A DNA stretch of 64,000 bases from Ascaris suum (taxonomy: Eukaryota; Nematoda; Chromadorea; Rhabditida; Ascarididae): the NCBI GenBank assembly GCA_013433145.1, contig CM024175.1:2340516-2404515 (forward strand). Direction: 5' to 3'. Numbering within the stretch: position 1 is the first letter of the stretch; every line of letters starts with the position of its first letter. The position numbers were made by a program, and so were the translations under genes. This document shows positions 10,851 through 23,800 of the stretch, one piece after another. The notes under the pieces were generated by a model that saw nothing but the letters and a program-made list of their open reading frames with translations, ran no database searches and was not told the origin of the DNA.

Positions 10851-13800
10851 TTATCGGCAACAGTATTTCATTCAAATATCTATTTCCTCTATATTTTTTC
10901 TCCACTCAAAAATATATAGATTTTTTTTTTTCTCAATGGGATTCAAAAAAAAACAATTTTTTTTTTGACAAGAGTCTTATATCAGCAATATGTGTTTAGT
11001 CGCGTATGTGATTGTTTTGTGTGAATGAAACTCTCCTCTTTTGAATGATGACTGCAGGTGCAATGAGTATACTTATAAGGCATTTCAATATTCTATCTAT
11101 TCGTTATGTTCGCCTACTCGTCGCATGTAAGTGACGCCTTTTTTTTTCTTTGAAAATCTTTATCTTTTATCTCATTTTTTTATTCACAAAATTCTAAGCT
11201 CGAGCTTTTCTTTTAAGTTGATTTATTGAATGTCGGATGCTGTTGTCGTTTAGCATTTCCTTAGTTTCGAATTATTGTTCCATTGCTTCTTTCAGAAGGT
11301 CTTGTATTTGAATGATCGTGGAATTCCTCATGAAACTAGAGTTATGAAACTACACTGTTATGGACAGATGAAGGATTGGAAGAGGAGAGCGAAGGAAGGG
11401 GAGTGGAGGATTGAGAAGAGAATGAGATGAATTTATCGCTTCAGAAAGAAAGATTCAACGAAATCGAAAGAATTCTGGTCGCTAGACTATTTGTAACAAC
11501 GAGCAAACAATTTAGAATTCTTTGTTTTATAAGCAATTACCTATCGCTTATGATAGCTGTAATTTATGAAGAATTTAGCGATGAAATCGGTAATGATGAT
11601 TTAAAGAAATTCATGAAAGCTTTATTTATTTTGCTATATATTAATGCTGATTTCAATAAAGCAATAATTAAATTTTAATCTTTTAATAAAGTGAATTAGA
11701 TAATAAAGAGTAACGTTGAGTTTTCACTAAATGAAACTTATATCGTTTTTTTTTTTGGAAATTGGGAATAAATCGCTCCTCAATTCCACTCATTTCTCCC
11801 ATTCTCATTATCATCTCTTCATTATTACGTGCAGTTATTAGAAGTATAATTTCCCCATGAAGTTTTCGCCATTTTTTTTTCATTGAATTATCAAAAGTGG
11901 AGTAGTAGATTAAGCTTAAAGTGATACTTTGAAATAAGCCTCAATATCTCTCTAGGACATTTCATTGAAAAGCTATTACTTGTGTAACAAAAAACTCGCT
12001 ACCTTTCAACTTGATATTAAGATCAACTTGCGATAATGAATGATAAGTAATTGTCAATAGAGTTAATTATTTCATAAAGATCATCATATCTGAGAATATA
12101 TGATATATATGGCTGAGTGAAATCGTTGGAGAATATTTTGCATTGCTTAGTGATAATCGTTGGAGAATATTTATTTACAAATTTTTCTAACTTAATTTAT
12201 GTTCTTTCTATCTATTTGAAGCGATAAAGGTTCTTTTTTTTTTCTCTCTCTCTCTCAAAACATTATTGTTCTCTTCTCGAATAATTTTCTGCGTTTAGTT
12301 TTTTGCAATTCTCTTTGTTATATTATTATTGCTATTTGTGAATCGATTGATTGACGGTTGAATCCATCAATCAATCAATATAAATCAATATATTTATGAT
12401 CGAATTCATTTATATTTGGGTAGCATTCAAAAAGAAAAGAAATCGAAATTATGAATTTCTTAATGAAAGGAATTTAATCGATTATATCAGTGAAATTTTT
12501 TTTATTTTAGCATCAAAGATTAAGTATAATTTCCAAATGAGTCCACATAGATTATAGAGAATAAATGGTTTTGTTATGTTGAGCAATTTATTGTTTTCCT
12601 TTCGCCGCTGGGTAATTTTTTTTTTTCAAAATAGAGTTTGATATAAACACTTGATAGCGTTGCTAAATTTGCAATGCCTTTTTAAGCATTTCATTGATAT
12701 TCATTCAATGAATATAAAATGAATCGTTTGAGTTATTTGTGTATGCGTGTGTTTATGTATTTGCCCGTCTGTGTCTATATTGCATTCACAACCGAAGAAA
12801 TATATAAAAACAAATAAAAGTTTTATAAGTTGAGAGTATTTTTTTAAAAATTTCAAATCGTATATATATTCACTCATCTAGATTATTTCTAAAATATACG
12901 ATAATCTTCTTCAACGCATTAAATAAACCAATTTTTTTTTTCACAGAATTATTTAATGACCATTAAAAAAGCAAAATTCTCTACTATAAATTCGTCGAGA
13001 TTTTAGGATAGATGGGCATTGAGGGAGAGGATTTTTCGACGGAGAGATTATCTTTCATCCTACAAATAAGGGATTGATGTTTATAAAAGTGCGTTCGTCC
13101 TAGATAATATATTAGTTTATAGTTCATTGTGCCAACATTTCTAACGTTTATTAACAAACAAACACGGACGATACGAAAGCATATTCTGGTTAGCCTGCAA
13201 CTTACTTATATCTTTAGCTAGGTTCCCGAAAGGAAATCACAATTCATATGGGGAAGAAATCTACATCAAGTTCAACACAAATAACCTTACTATGGAAAAT
13301 GAATGTGGATCACCAGGATCGATCATAGAGATCACAAGAGCTCACTTGATCCTAAAAGATCGCTCGTTAACACATTCAGATCAGTTTATGTTGGTGGCAG
13401 AAGTTTTCCAATCGATTCCATCGACTGTCTGATGTCCCGATTGCAAGAGGTGGAGCGTTTTTAGTTGGAGTTCACATTTTGCATACATAACAATTATTGA
13501 TATAGTAGCTAGCTGTCAGTAGAGGTAATTCATAACCCATGAGTTATGAATTTTTTCCTTCTAATAGTGTTCGATGTTGAAGTGACCAGGTAATTCCAAA
13601 AAAAAAAAATGGTGCGGTTAATAATTTTCAGCCAGGTAGAGAACATTAACATCGACAGCTAGCCCTTATTGTTCTACGCGTTACAGTTTATTGTATTTTC
13701 GTGTTGTTCTTTTCAGGAGGGGTTGAAAAATCTTTCTGATGTTTTCTTTAGGCAGTGATTTATTCTCACTCATCTTATTGGTATAGAGATTTAGTTCTCC

Positions 13801-13913
13801 CGTTCCACTTTTCCCTTTATCTTTCAGGTAAGGGTTGGGGGGGTACATTAATAGTCATGTGCAAGGTAACGAGGGGGGACAGGTTAGTAATCAGGTGCAT
13901 AAGGTATGTAAGT

Positions 13914-13934
13914 GGGGGGGGGGGGGGGGGGGGG
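13914..13934 (+). repeat. Poly-G tract (21)
   Basis: Uninterrupted run of about 21 G on the + strand, about 800 bases upstream of pam-1. Confidence 0.97.
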
Positions 13935-14361
13935 AGGAAAGATTTAAACGTGTTTATTTTAGTCATCGTAATGCGATTTTACGCGACATATATAGATGGT
14001 ATAGATTTCGTTTGCGTCTTTTTTTATAAATATCAACGATAGAGAAGGATGGACATACCTTTCGAGGTTAATTGCTGTTGACCTTTGCAATTTTTTTTCG
14101 TAATTTCTTATTCATTTTTTTCTTTATAATAGTTAGAGGCGTTTTGTTGCTATTCGTTTTTTTTTTTTTTGTTATCAGCTTTATTGAAATTGTCATTGTT
14201 GTGTCCATTTTTGTGATATGTCACTCAACGTGTGCTTGAAGTGCATTCTTTAGTCGCTCAAAACTGCAATTCTTTTCATTATGCGTTTTTTTTTGTTTTC
14301 CTGAGGTGCAATTTGAGCTATGTTTATTGAATATAAATATATTTTGTTTACTGTGAAAACT

Positions 14362-14363
<2 letters not shown>

Positions 14364-14450
<87 letters not shown>
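14364..14450. repeat. (AT)n microsatellite, interrupted
   Basis: About 43 AT units with one TT interruption near 14403, about 300 bases before pam-1 exon 1. Confidence 0.97.
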
Positions 14451-14453
<3 letters not shown>

Positions 14454-14720
14454 AACAATTGCGAGAGGGACAAATACAGAGGGTTAATTAATTAGATGTT
14501 CACATTATCTTAACAGACGTTATTCACATATGTAAATTTAGAGTAAAAAGAAATTCGATTTAGTTTTTAATCGATTCATTTTTTCTTTCTCAAAAAATAT
14601 TTTTTATTTATTTTCCGTTGCATTACTTAATAAATGTGCTTCTAGAAGAATTACCGTTGTGCTTATTGCTTCTTCTTCAAAAGTTTACCGTTTAAATAGT
14701 CGAAAAAAGAAGTTCGAGCG

Positions 14721-14759
14721 TTAATTTCAGGCAAATCGAAATCAACTTCGAGAGCAATG
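14721..14759 (+). promoter_or_regulatory. Probable trans-splice acceptor and start of pam-1
   Basis: A good nematode 3' splice site, TTAATTTCAG, ends at 14730, only 26 bases before the first ATG (14757). The N-terminal residues after this ATG match the usual start of PSA proteins before the LAKPSHYTI segment. An acceptor so close to the start codon with no coding exon seen upstream suggests spliced-leader addition or a short 5' non-coding exon. Confidence 0.5.
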
Positions 14760-14882
14760 AGTACGATTCGAGACAAATTCGAGAAACTTCCCGAATTGGC
14801 AAAACCGTCGCATTATACGATCACTCTTGCTCCAGATCTTAGCAAGTTTACGTTCGATGGTCAAGAAACGGTCGACATTGAA
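14757..14882 (+). CDS. pam-1: pam-1 exon 1
   Basis: Starts at ATG 14757 and encodes 42 residues, including the [11 protein letters not shown] segment that opens the M1 N-terminal beta domain. It ends in phase 0 before GTATGT. No in-frame coding extension is seen upstream. Confidence 0.9.
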
Positions 14883-17800
14883 GTATGTGCTTTCGTTGAT
14901 TTGTGTTTCGTAATTAGGTAGTTTGACGCCCTTCACAATTGCGGTTACGGAAGGGGGAAGGGTGTAGTAATGATCAGCGAACTATATTCATCATCAGTTT
15001 ATCTGAGGTTTGTTCTATAAAGTAGATGGTGATGCAGTACATCTTCTCATTAGTTAATTATTTTTTCGTCTTTTCCTCTGTAAATTGTATAGATGTTTTT
15101 TTTGTTCAGATTCTGAAACCGACCAATAATCTAAGACTACATGCAAGTGAAATCAACGTGAAAAAGGCATCGTTGATTCTCGCTGATGGATCTGGTGAGT
15201 TTTGACTTTTTCTATTTGTATTGCTATCTAATCGTGATTATGTTCTTGATCTTTGCAACGCTTGCTCATAAATTTCGATATAAAGCAATTGCTAAAGAGA
15301 TGGACTGCTCATACAGCAGTGTTTCTTTTCGAATTCATTTCGTAGAGTTCTTTATTCTCCTGCCTTAAGGAAGTGGTAAGAATCGAATGCACAGAAAAAT
15401 TGAAGAAGATTGAAAATTCGAGTTCATCCTTATTACCGAGCTACGAAGGAAGAAGCAAATTGCGAAGAGGGAGTAGAGAATGTGGGGCTAGTGGACGAAG
15501 CAAAATTCAATTAGAAAATTATCTGCTTATCCTTTTCTTTGCCTGGAAATAATCACTTCGTGGTTGTTAAATCAAAAGCGCGTTTATGTCAATGGTTTTT
15601 CATCGGAAACATTTTTTCCGCTTATATGGCAAAGCTTTCTGCTAGCACTCGTTTTAAAAGCTTATAACAATCCAATTAGCTGTAAACATTCATCGAAGGA
15701 TGTCCAACATTCACATGAAACATCGAATGTTAGTTAGCATAATATCTTGCACATTAGAATTATGTTCGTCGGTAGTGCACAGGTAAAGCCGGGGAGGGAA
15801 GGTATAATATATTTTTATCTGATATTAAGTGGGCTGTTTTTGCCGACGTATAAGCCCGGGGATTTGCTGCAGTCTCTGATGGGAATTTTGTTGGGATCTA
15901 TCGTACTGAGGACTCATTAGGGCCTGGTGAAATGGAGCTGTAAGTTGGAGAGGTTTTTGAAGTATTCAATATTCGTTCAAAAGTTCATTCAGAAATAAAG
16001 AATAAAGAGTTTTTGCTAGTACTTCAATAAAACATTTTGTGCATTAATAGAAAATGTAACTTCTTAAGAACAGCGCTAAAGCGAGGCGTTTATTTTGGAA
16101 GGACAGGTGAAATTAAATCGATATTGTCGTGGTGAACGACCGTGCTGCAACTCAATTTTGCATAGATCGACTTCGCTGTTATCTGTTCTTCTCTGCTCCA
16201 CAATATTTCGCTGTTTCTCTATTTCCGTAGTTGCGTAATTCAAACCCATTAGCTTTGGTGCGTGTTCCCTCATGATATTGGTGGTATTTACCCGATGTGT
16301 GTTCATTCAGTTACCCAGTTGTTTGAGCGAACTTCGATTAGACTCGCATCGTCTCTTCTCTGCAATCCTGCAGCAGCACAACAGATAACATTTGAAATAA
16401 AACGGTACTGGAAATCGAACGGAAATCAGTTTTCATTGCGGTGCGCAGATTTGCCAATGAGCCATATGTTTGTCGTTTTGTTTATGGTGGCATTTTCGGA
16501 TGTGTTAAATTTTTTAGAATTGAAAAACTTAGAAGTGCAGTACGATAAAAAGTGGACAACGATCACGCTTGATCTTCGGAAAGAGGTGAGTCCTCAGAAA
16601 GCGAGAGTATGTTTGGATTTTGTTGGTGAACTAAACGATAAAATGAGAGGATTCTATCGCTCAAGCTACAAAGATGCGGCAGGCAATGAGCGCTTCATCG
16701 CATCCACACAGTTTGAGGTACATTTTACGCATTTATTTATAGAACTTAGTTTTTTGATTCATTCAAGTTTAGTTTATACGGCAGCCGTTGAATCTTGTAA
16801 TACAGACAATCTACTATGCAACATGAAGTGAAAATAGATTCAATACGTCCCGACACATCTCCAGAGAAAGTCGTTTTGAACACACTTCTCTTCCAACAAC
16901 TGATGGGAAAATCGAATTTTGAGTTCGAGCTTCAGTTGTTTCCTAGTCTAAAATCTTGAACAGATAGATGGACACATACAAATGGTTGCAGATATGATTT
17001 TTTACTATTATAACGAGCTTTTGTAGAGCAAATTCATAGAAGCACGTAAGAAGAAACGATCGTGCACAATTGAGGGTTTAGCTTGTCTCATGTAAAGCCA
17101 CTGTGTTCGGCATACTCTTCGTTCGTTTTCCAGTGTAGGCAGGATAATTTAGTTTGAGGCCTTTGATATGTTTTGAAGGTGAATTTCCTCACCATCACCT
17201 TATTCACCCATGATTTCTCTCTAATTAAGCATTGAGAAGAGAAACGCTCCCCTTGTGATTGGGGAATATGAAGCATGCCGCGTAGAAGTATTTTTTGTTG
17301 ATTAGTAGCAACGTTGTGATAGGATTTTGAATGATTTTGAGCGAATGTTTACAGTTGTGAGATATTGCGATATAAAGAGGTGCAGCCAGGAAGTAAAAGG
17401 CTTCACTCATTGAAATGTAACTGGCGATGAAATTGATAGATAAAATTTCTAAAATTCGAAGTTTTGAAAAAAATTTCCTGGAATTTATTTACCTAAAATT
17501 TGATTGCGTGAAATTTAATCACCTGAAATTATTGAAACATATTTGAAGAAGAAGAGTGCATACTTATTTATGTTATTTGAGAGGATATCTACGAAGGTAT
17601 AATTTGAAACGTTTGTAGAGTACATATGCTCGATTGTCGTTTCCTTGTTGGGATGAGCCAATATACAAAGCGAAATTCGATATCAGTCTTATTGTTGATA
17701 GTAATCTCACAGCACTCTCCAATATGGTTAATTTATATCATTGATTTATTGTTTTTTTTTTCGAATTGATATATTTGAAAAATTGGTAATGATTTCTGTA

Positions 17801-20800
17801 GTTGTGATCATAGTGGTTTTTATTAATCTCGTTGTTTTAATCGCTGTATCATTTGAATATATTTATGAGGAAAACAAGCATCAGGTTCTTTTTATGCTCT
17901 ATCCGCGGAGTGGAGCATTACGCAAACCGTTTCGCATTTGTAGCTTTTTATTATCGCGGACATTGTTGGAATAATAGTTCTTTGCTGAATGTCAGGCAAA
18001 TGGAATGTTCAGCAACGTTCTCTGTGACACGTTTATTTTTTGCCCCTTCAACTTAAATAGAAAGAGCATAGATGAGGATTTGCCTAATAATAAAGAGAAA
18101 TAAAGGAACCTCGTAGGCAAAATGAGTCCGAAAATTACAGGAAAATAAATAAAGCAGCTCGAAGTATGGATTTGTTCATAAGTCGACGACACTTGTTCGT
18201 TAAACAGGAAATTAGGATGTCGTGAAATTTTCAAGAACAGAAAGCGATGTTGGCCATCTTCTTACTGAGAGAAGAGAGATTTACGTAACACTATGAATTT
18301 TCACTTACAGTGTGTGAATTCACTTAATGTGGGCAGTTTCTGCAAATCAGGATAGTCCAAACTGCAGTGGCTGTTATTACTGACATAGAACGGGCAATGT
18401 ACGTACGTGCCAGAATTTTGGGTGGCCGTTGATGTTTTTTGATTGTAACAATGGGCGGTAATAGTTTTTACCATTCATTAGCCTACCTAAGGAAGAAGGT
18501 ATTTAGAATGCGATAAGTGAAACAACTACAAATGGTAAGAAGACAGTGAAATATGCGACAACACCGCTTATGTCGACTTATTTGGTTGCATTCGCCGTCG
18601 GCGACTTGGAATATATAGAGGTTTGCTTTTTTTTTAGCTGGTTGAGATGAATTTCATCCATAATGGAAGGGGAACAGAGACAAAAGGTGGTTATATGATG
18701 GTAAGATTAGTATCTTGGAAAGGTTACGGCAGCATTGAATGATTTTTTTTTTCATTCTTGCACCTGATCGACGATGCTTCCTCCTTGGTAATGATTATAA
18801 ATTCCTTCCTATTCGTGACTGAAATTACACATCGCTTGGTTTGCTAATTAATATTAATGGGAGGGGGGGGTGGTATTATAAAGTCTGGTGAATTGCTTTA
18901 AGTGACCCTTCATGCAACGAAGAGATTATATAATCCTTAAGAAGGGAGGGGGATGGATAGTTGGGGAGGACTTCTTTAGAATCATTTCTTACTTCTGGCA
19001 TGCATAAGTTGGTTGAGCAGGCGTTTCGGTTCCCCATTGTACTTCAGAAATATGCGTATCTGATTCCAAAATTGGTTCCTCATGCCCAGCGTTTCCAGCT
19101 GACAGAAACAAAGTGGAGCGAAGTTGGTTCAAACACAGACAATATTTGTATCCCTCTTCTGTGGTTCGATGCAAATATGCATGTATTAAACGGAACACAT
19201 AGGACATATACACATCCGGAACGTCGTTTGTTAAAGGGTTTCGTTAAGATTATCGACGTAGCTTCAAAATAGAAAATTAACAATTGTCGACATGGTGTAA
19301 CAACTGAGGCGAAGAAAGGAGAGGAGGCAAACGAGGAGCCGTTGGTGACAACCATCTTTGTTGTTCCCTAAAATTCAGACATGTCTTTCAAGGTAAATGC
19401 TGAATTTTCGCGAGTCTTAAAAATAGAAAATTTGTGATGCGATCGAGCATAGTGCCTTCTCCACAGGTGTTTTTAGCTGCGTTGTTATCCCTTTCTTTAG
19501 GTAGAAAGCAAACTTAGGAAATAGAAGTTAATGGTTGGTGATAAAAAGGTTTTTCTTTGCTTTTTGAAATTTTTTAAAGTAAGTCACTGCCGATTGTATG
19601 GATTATTGCTTGGATATATATCATTGTGGAATGGTTAAGGATATGTGTTTGGAGTTATCACATCTTGAAGTCATTATGAATTTTTGCAGGATCAAACGAA
19701 AAGCGGTTGCAGAATGCGTCTTTACACGGTGCCGGGTAAAAAAGAACAAGGCAGATTTGCGCTAGAGCTTGGTACGAAAGCGATCGACTGGTACAATGAA
19801 TGGTTCGGTATTGTATGCCCTCTGCCAAAGATCGATCTCCTTGCAGTTCCTGATTTCAGCATGGGTAATTCACCTATTTCATTGAATAATTTCAGTAGTA
19901 ATCAACTTACTAGGTATTAGATTTGCATATATACTCATTTGCATCGCACATGCCTTTATATGCATTCACAAACTTGTTTTTGCGATAGTGGGTTATGCCG
20001 ACGTCATGTCTTTGCATTTGTTGATGTATGTATATTCTTTATGTTTATCCGTTAGTTTTAACTGGAGAATCACTGAAGCGAAAGTTGCAAAGTTTGTGTA
20101 GTGTGAGGTAAATCATAGATTCACTTCCGACATATTTTTTAAATGTTGATCCATCAATTCTAAAAAAGTTACATTCATTCGAATGTGCTAAAAGTTTACG
20201 ATCCTTTTATATTGATGTAGTTTTTCATTTCAAATCAGCCAAAATATAAAACCAATGAACTCGCATATCACCTTCACCTTTCACCTTTCACCTTTCGACT
20301 TGTCGTCGCTGCAGCCGCCTCTCTTAGCGCAAGTCCATCGAACGCCAAAATATCCTGTCTTGTGCTTTCTGCTTCCATCGTTTCCCGAATAGTTTCACCA
20401 TTGGCTCATGCCATCTTGTACGTAGTCTTCCTTGAGGTCATTTGCGGTTTCTCGGGAGTCAGTTTGTTAACCGCAATGTCCAACGGTTGTCTTGCAGTCG
20501 AGCAACATGTCCAGCCCATCTTCATTTTGCTGCATACATTTCGTCCACCACATCACACACGCTCGTTCTTTGTCTCAGTTCTTCGTTGCTAATCCTGTCT
20601 CTTATGGTAACTCTGCAGATTCTTCTTTCCATAGCTGTTTCCGTTACAGCAAACTTCTCTTCGTCGTTCTTTGTTGTAGCCCATGTTTCACAGTCATACG
20701 ACATTGCCGGCAATACAGTAGAATTAAAATGGATGCTCTGATGTTCATTGGCAGAGCCTGATCGGTGGGTACCGTGCGGTTATTATTGAAGGCGACCCAC

Positions 20801-23800
20801 CCTGCTCTTCGCCTTCTTATCCATTCGCCATTAGCAAGATTGTTTGATTCAAATCTTCTTTCTAGATATATGTAATCTTTAACTTCTTCAATCTCTGCTT
20901 CATTTGTGCGAGTGACCCCCGGGACGCAGTATTCATTTCGCATCCACTTTGTCTTCGTTAAATTCACCTACAATGCAACTTCTTTTGAGAGGTCTTTTAG
21001 TTGTTGAAGGTCCTATTGCAGTTGTTTAGGTTATTTGCAAAAAGTGCACAGTCGTCCGCATAAGTAGGTGAGTGAGCTTTTCACCATCAATCATAATTCT
21101 GCCCTGGTGATTCATTCTTTCGAAAAACAGATTCTAGGGTTGCTGCAAAGAGCATTGGGGAGATCGTATCTCCTTGTCGGACTCCTTTATTTATTTCTTT
21201 ATAACGCGTTTCGCCTAAAAGCTTTATACCAGTTATGCTTTCTTCACCAATGAGCCTTACGATGTCGATGTAAGCAGGGTGTTCACTCCAGCTTCGTGTA
21301 ATGCGGTGATTATGGCGGTCGTTTCAACAGAATCAAACGCTCTGCGATAGTCGACCAAAGCTAAACATACCGGCATCTGATATTCTTTGCTCTTCTTCAA
21401 CAACTGACTGAGAGCGTGAATATGACCTTGAGTAGAGTATCCAGCTTTGAATACCGCATGTTCTCTGCTGAGCTCCAGTTGATGGGATATTGGCTGCAAC
21501 AACAGTCTTGTGAACAGCTTATATAGCTGAGACAGGAGTGTTGTCGGGCGATAGTTACCGGGATCTTCTGAATCGCCTTTTTTCTTCAACAGCACGGTTC
21601 TGGAAGTTGACCAAGCTTTCGGGATCGCACCTTTCTTTAAGTAGGACGTAAATCTTTCTGCGACTGCCTTTTGAAGCAAATAGCCTCCCGCTTTTAAGTA
21701 TTCTGCTGTTATTCTGTCAATCTCGGGGCGTATGTTGGGCTTCATCTTCTCTGTGGTAACCTCTACCTCGTCCCATGTTACAACTGCAATTTCTTCTTTT
21801 TCGATATGCGGTTTTAATTTCGTTTATCTTCGTCTTAGATGCATACAGTTCATTATAGAATTTTTCACAGATTCCTTTCATTTTTTTTCCAATCAGTGGT
21901 ACATATTCCGTCAGCATCTTTCAGTGCGAAGGGCAATTTTCTTTTCAGCTGTAACTCCCTTTCAGTTGTTTTGATACTTTTTCTTTTCTGTGCAGTCTCT
22001 CTTAGCTTTATCTTCCGGTATTCGTCATAATCCGACTGTAAACTTTTCCGGATCTCCGCACAATGTTTTGTAGTCTTCTCCGATTGCTGTCCATCTGCTA
22101 TTCGTTGGACCCTAACTCTCATCAACAACATAGTTGGAAGGATTCCGTCTTCGGATGCGTCTTTTCCGTGTTGGAAGGATTTCTTCACTTGGAAGGTCCG
22201 CAGCCTTCAGAATATTAGCAACTAACTGCTCATAGTCTTTATCAATCTCTGTGCAGTTCATGGAGAAGTCGATAGTTTCCATCAGACTCGAAAACATACC
22301 GGCATTTAGGTTTCTTCTTGGAGGACATCCTTTCTTCAATATCGCATTTTCACGTTTAACGTTCAGCATTAATGTCGAGCGTAGCAACCGATGATCTGAA
22401 CCCGTGCTAATAATCTTTTCTCCTCTGACCGATACATCAGAAAAAATGCGCTTTGTGTCACTCAAGACGAAGTCAATTTGGTTTAAAGTCCGACCATCAG
22501 CGCTTCTCCAAGTCCACTGTCTTTTTTTGCTCTTCTGGAAACAAGTATTCATGATGTTCAAGTGATTGCTAACAGCGAAAGTTATAAGGCGGGATCCTCT
22601 TTCGTTTCTTATAACGATTCGGAAACCTCCAACGCAGCCTTCGGCTTTGTTTATCCTCTTTTCGACAATAGCGTTGAAGTCGCCATGAGTCACTGTGTAG
22701 GTTGATCTGACTTGCATGACCTCTTCAATTCTTGGTAGAACCCTTCGATATCTTCATCAGCCTCTTCCGGAGTTTGATTATTGTTTTGCGCTGGTGCATA
22801 TGCTTGAATAGTCTTTATTGTGTGGCGTCCCGTCAGCCTCAGGATCAAAACTGCAATCCTAGGTGAAATGAGGTCGCAACTTTTGACGTGCTTCACCATT
22901 TCTTTTCTTACAGTAAACCCAACTTCTCCATTTCTCGTTCTGCAGTCGAATGTTCTACCCAAGAAAACTTGGTCACCCGTGTGCCATTGCTCCACCAGAT
23001 CATTGCTTCTTCTTGTTTCACAGATGCCAATTACATTGGCCCTTATGTTTGCCGTGACGTCAAGATAGTGTCAATTTTGGGATCTGAAGACAAGGTTCTG
23101 ACATTGTGTGATGCAAGGAAAACTTCAACCATTTCGTTTTCTTTACTCGTTTACCAACCGGTCCAGAAGTCCTATTCCGAAAGACGTTTGGATAATATGT
23201 ATTCGATTTTTTAGCACTTTAACTTTTGCGGCAGTGCCATTCGGGGTGCTGGCCTCATGACCCTATAGCCGCTGGATGCTTTTATTTCGGAGTGAGCTCT
23301 CCTAGCCTTTGTCCGCCCAATGATTACCCTCAAGGCAGAGGGGACTGCGGCCTTTTACGGCGGACCGTACTCGCCGTGACACGAATCCATCAACGGGCAT
23401 TGTGACTTTTTGCGTGAGAATGACGCGCCACTCAGTCTATCCACACCCTGTTGGATTACGCCGCTGCTTGTCCGCTCAAGCTAATTCAGTATATACGCGG
23501 GTAACCATCGTATCCGACGGCCGTTCCCCTACTTGCAACCTGGGGAGGCGCTGGATGGCTTGCAGCTAAGCACACCAAGAAGTCGCATATCAGATGTCTG
23601 AAACAATGTGCGCTTTTAAGTTCCTACGTTCTAACCAGCCGGTTTCATAGGTTATCGGCGAGAAAAATATACAACATGCAAATCAGCATGGAAAAAAATT
23701 CATTTTTGCATGACCCATCAGTGCAAATTGAAGACGAATGGAAGGTATAAAGAAGCTTTTTTTTAGCCGTTGAGCTTCTTCACCTTTTTTCTATGAAAAG

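Larger units (their letters stand above)
9100..14720. other. AT-rich region upstream of pam-1, no gene seen
   Basis: Apart from the minisatellite, G-tracts and (AT)n array listed separately, only short frames of AT-rich composition occur. The 83-codon frame at 11,427-11,678 has biased Ile/Leu/Phe content and no conserved motif. Poly-T runs are common. Confidence 0.5.
20271..23582 (-). mobile_element. Near-complete RTE-type LINE, decayed
   Basis: A non-LTR retrotransposon of about 3.3 kb lies antisense in intron 6 of pam-1. TCGCATATCA is repeated at 20261-20270 and 23583-23592, a 10 bp target-site duplication that fixes both ends. The 3' end (low coordinates) is a short GGTGAAA tandem tail, as in RTE elements. 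In 5'-3' order on the - strand: a GC-rich leader (about 23,580-23,200), an endonuclease, a linker, a reverse transcriptase, and a C-terminal CETWATTK region. Coding is broken by stops and frameshifts, so it cannot move by itself. Confidence 0.9.

Noticed and set aside
18961..19355. Overlapping 103-codon (+) and 91-codon (-) frames in pam-1 intron 5
   Set aside because: No conserved motif or splice support; exons 5 and 6 join in phase without them.
20362..21974. Several + strand open frames of 60-100 codons
   Set aside because: They are antisense shadows of the - strand LINE.
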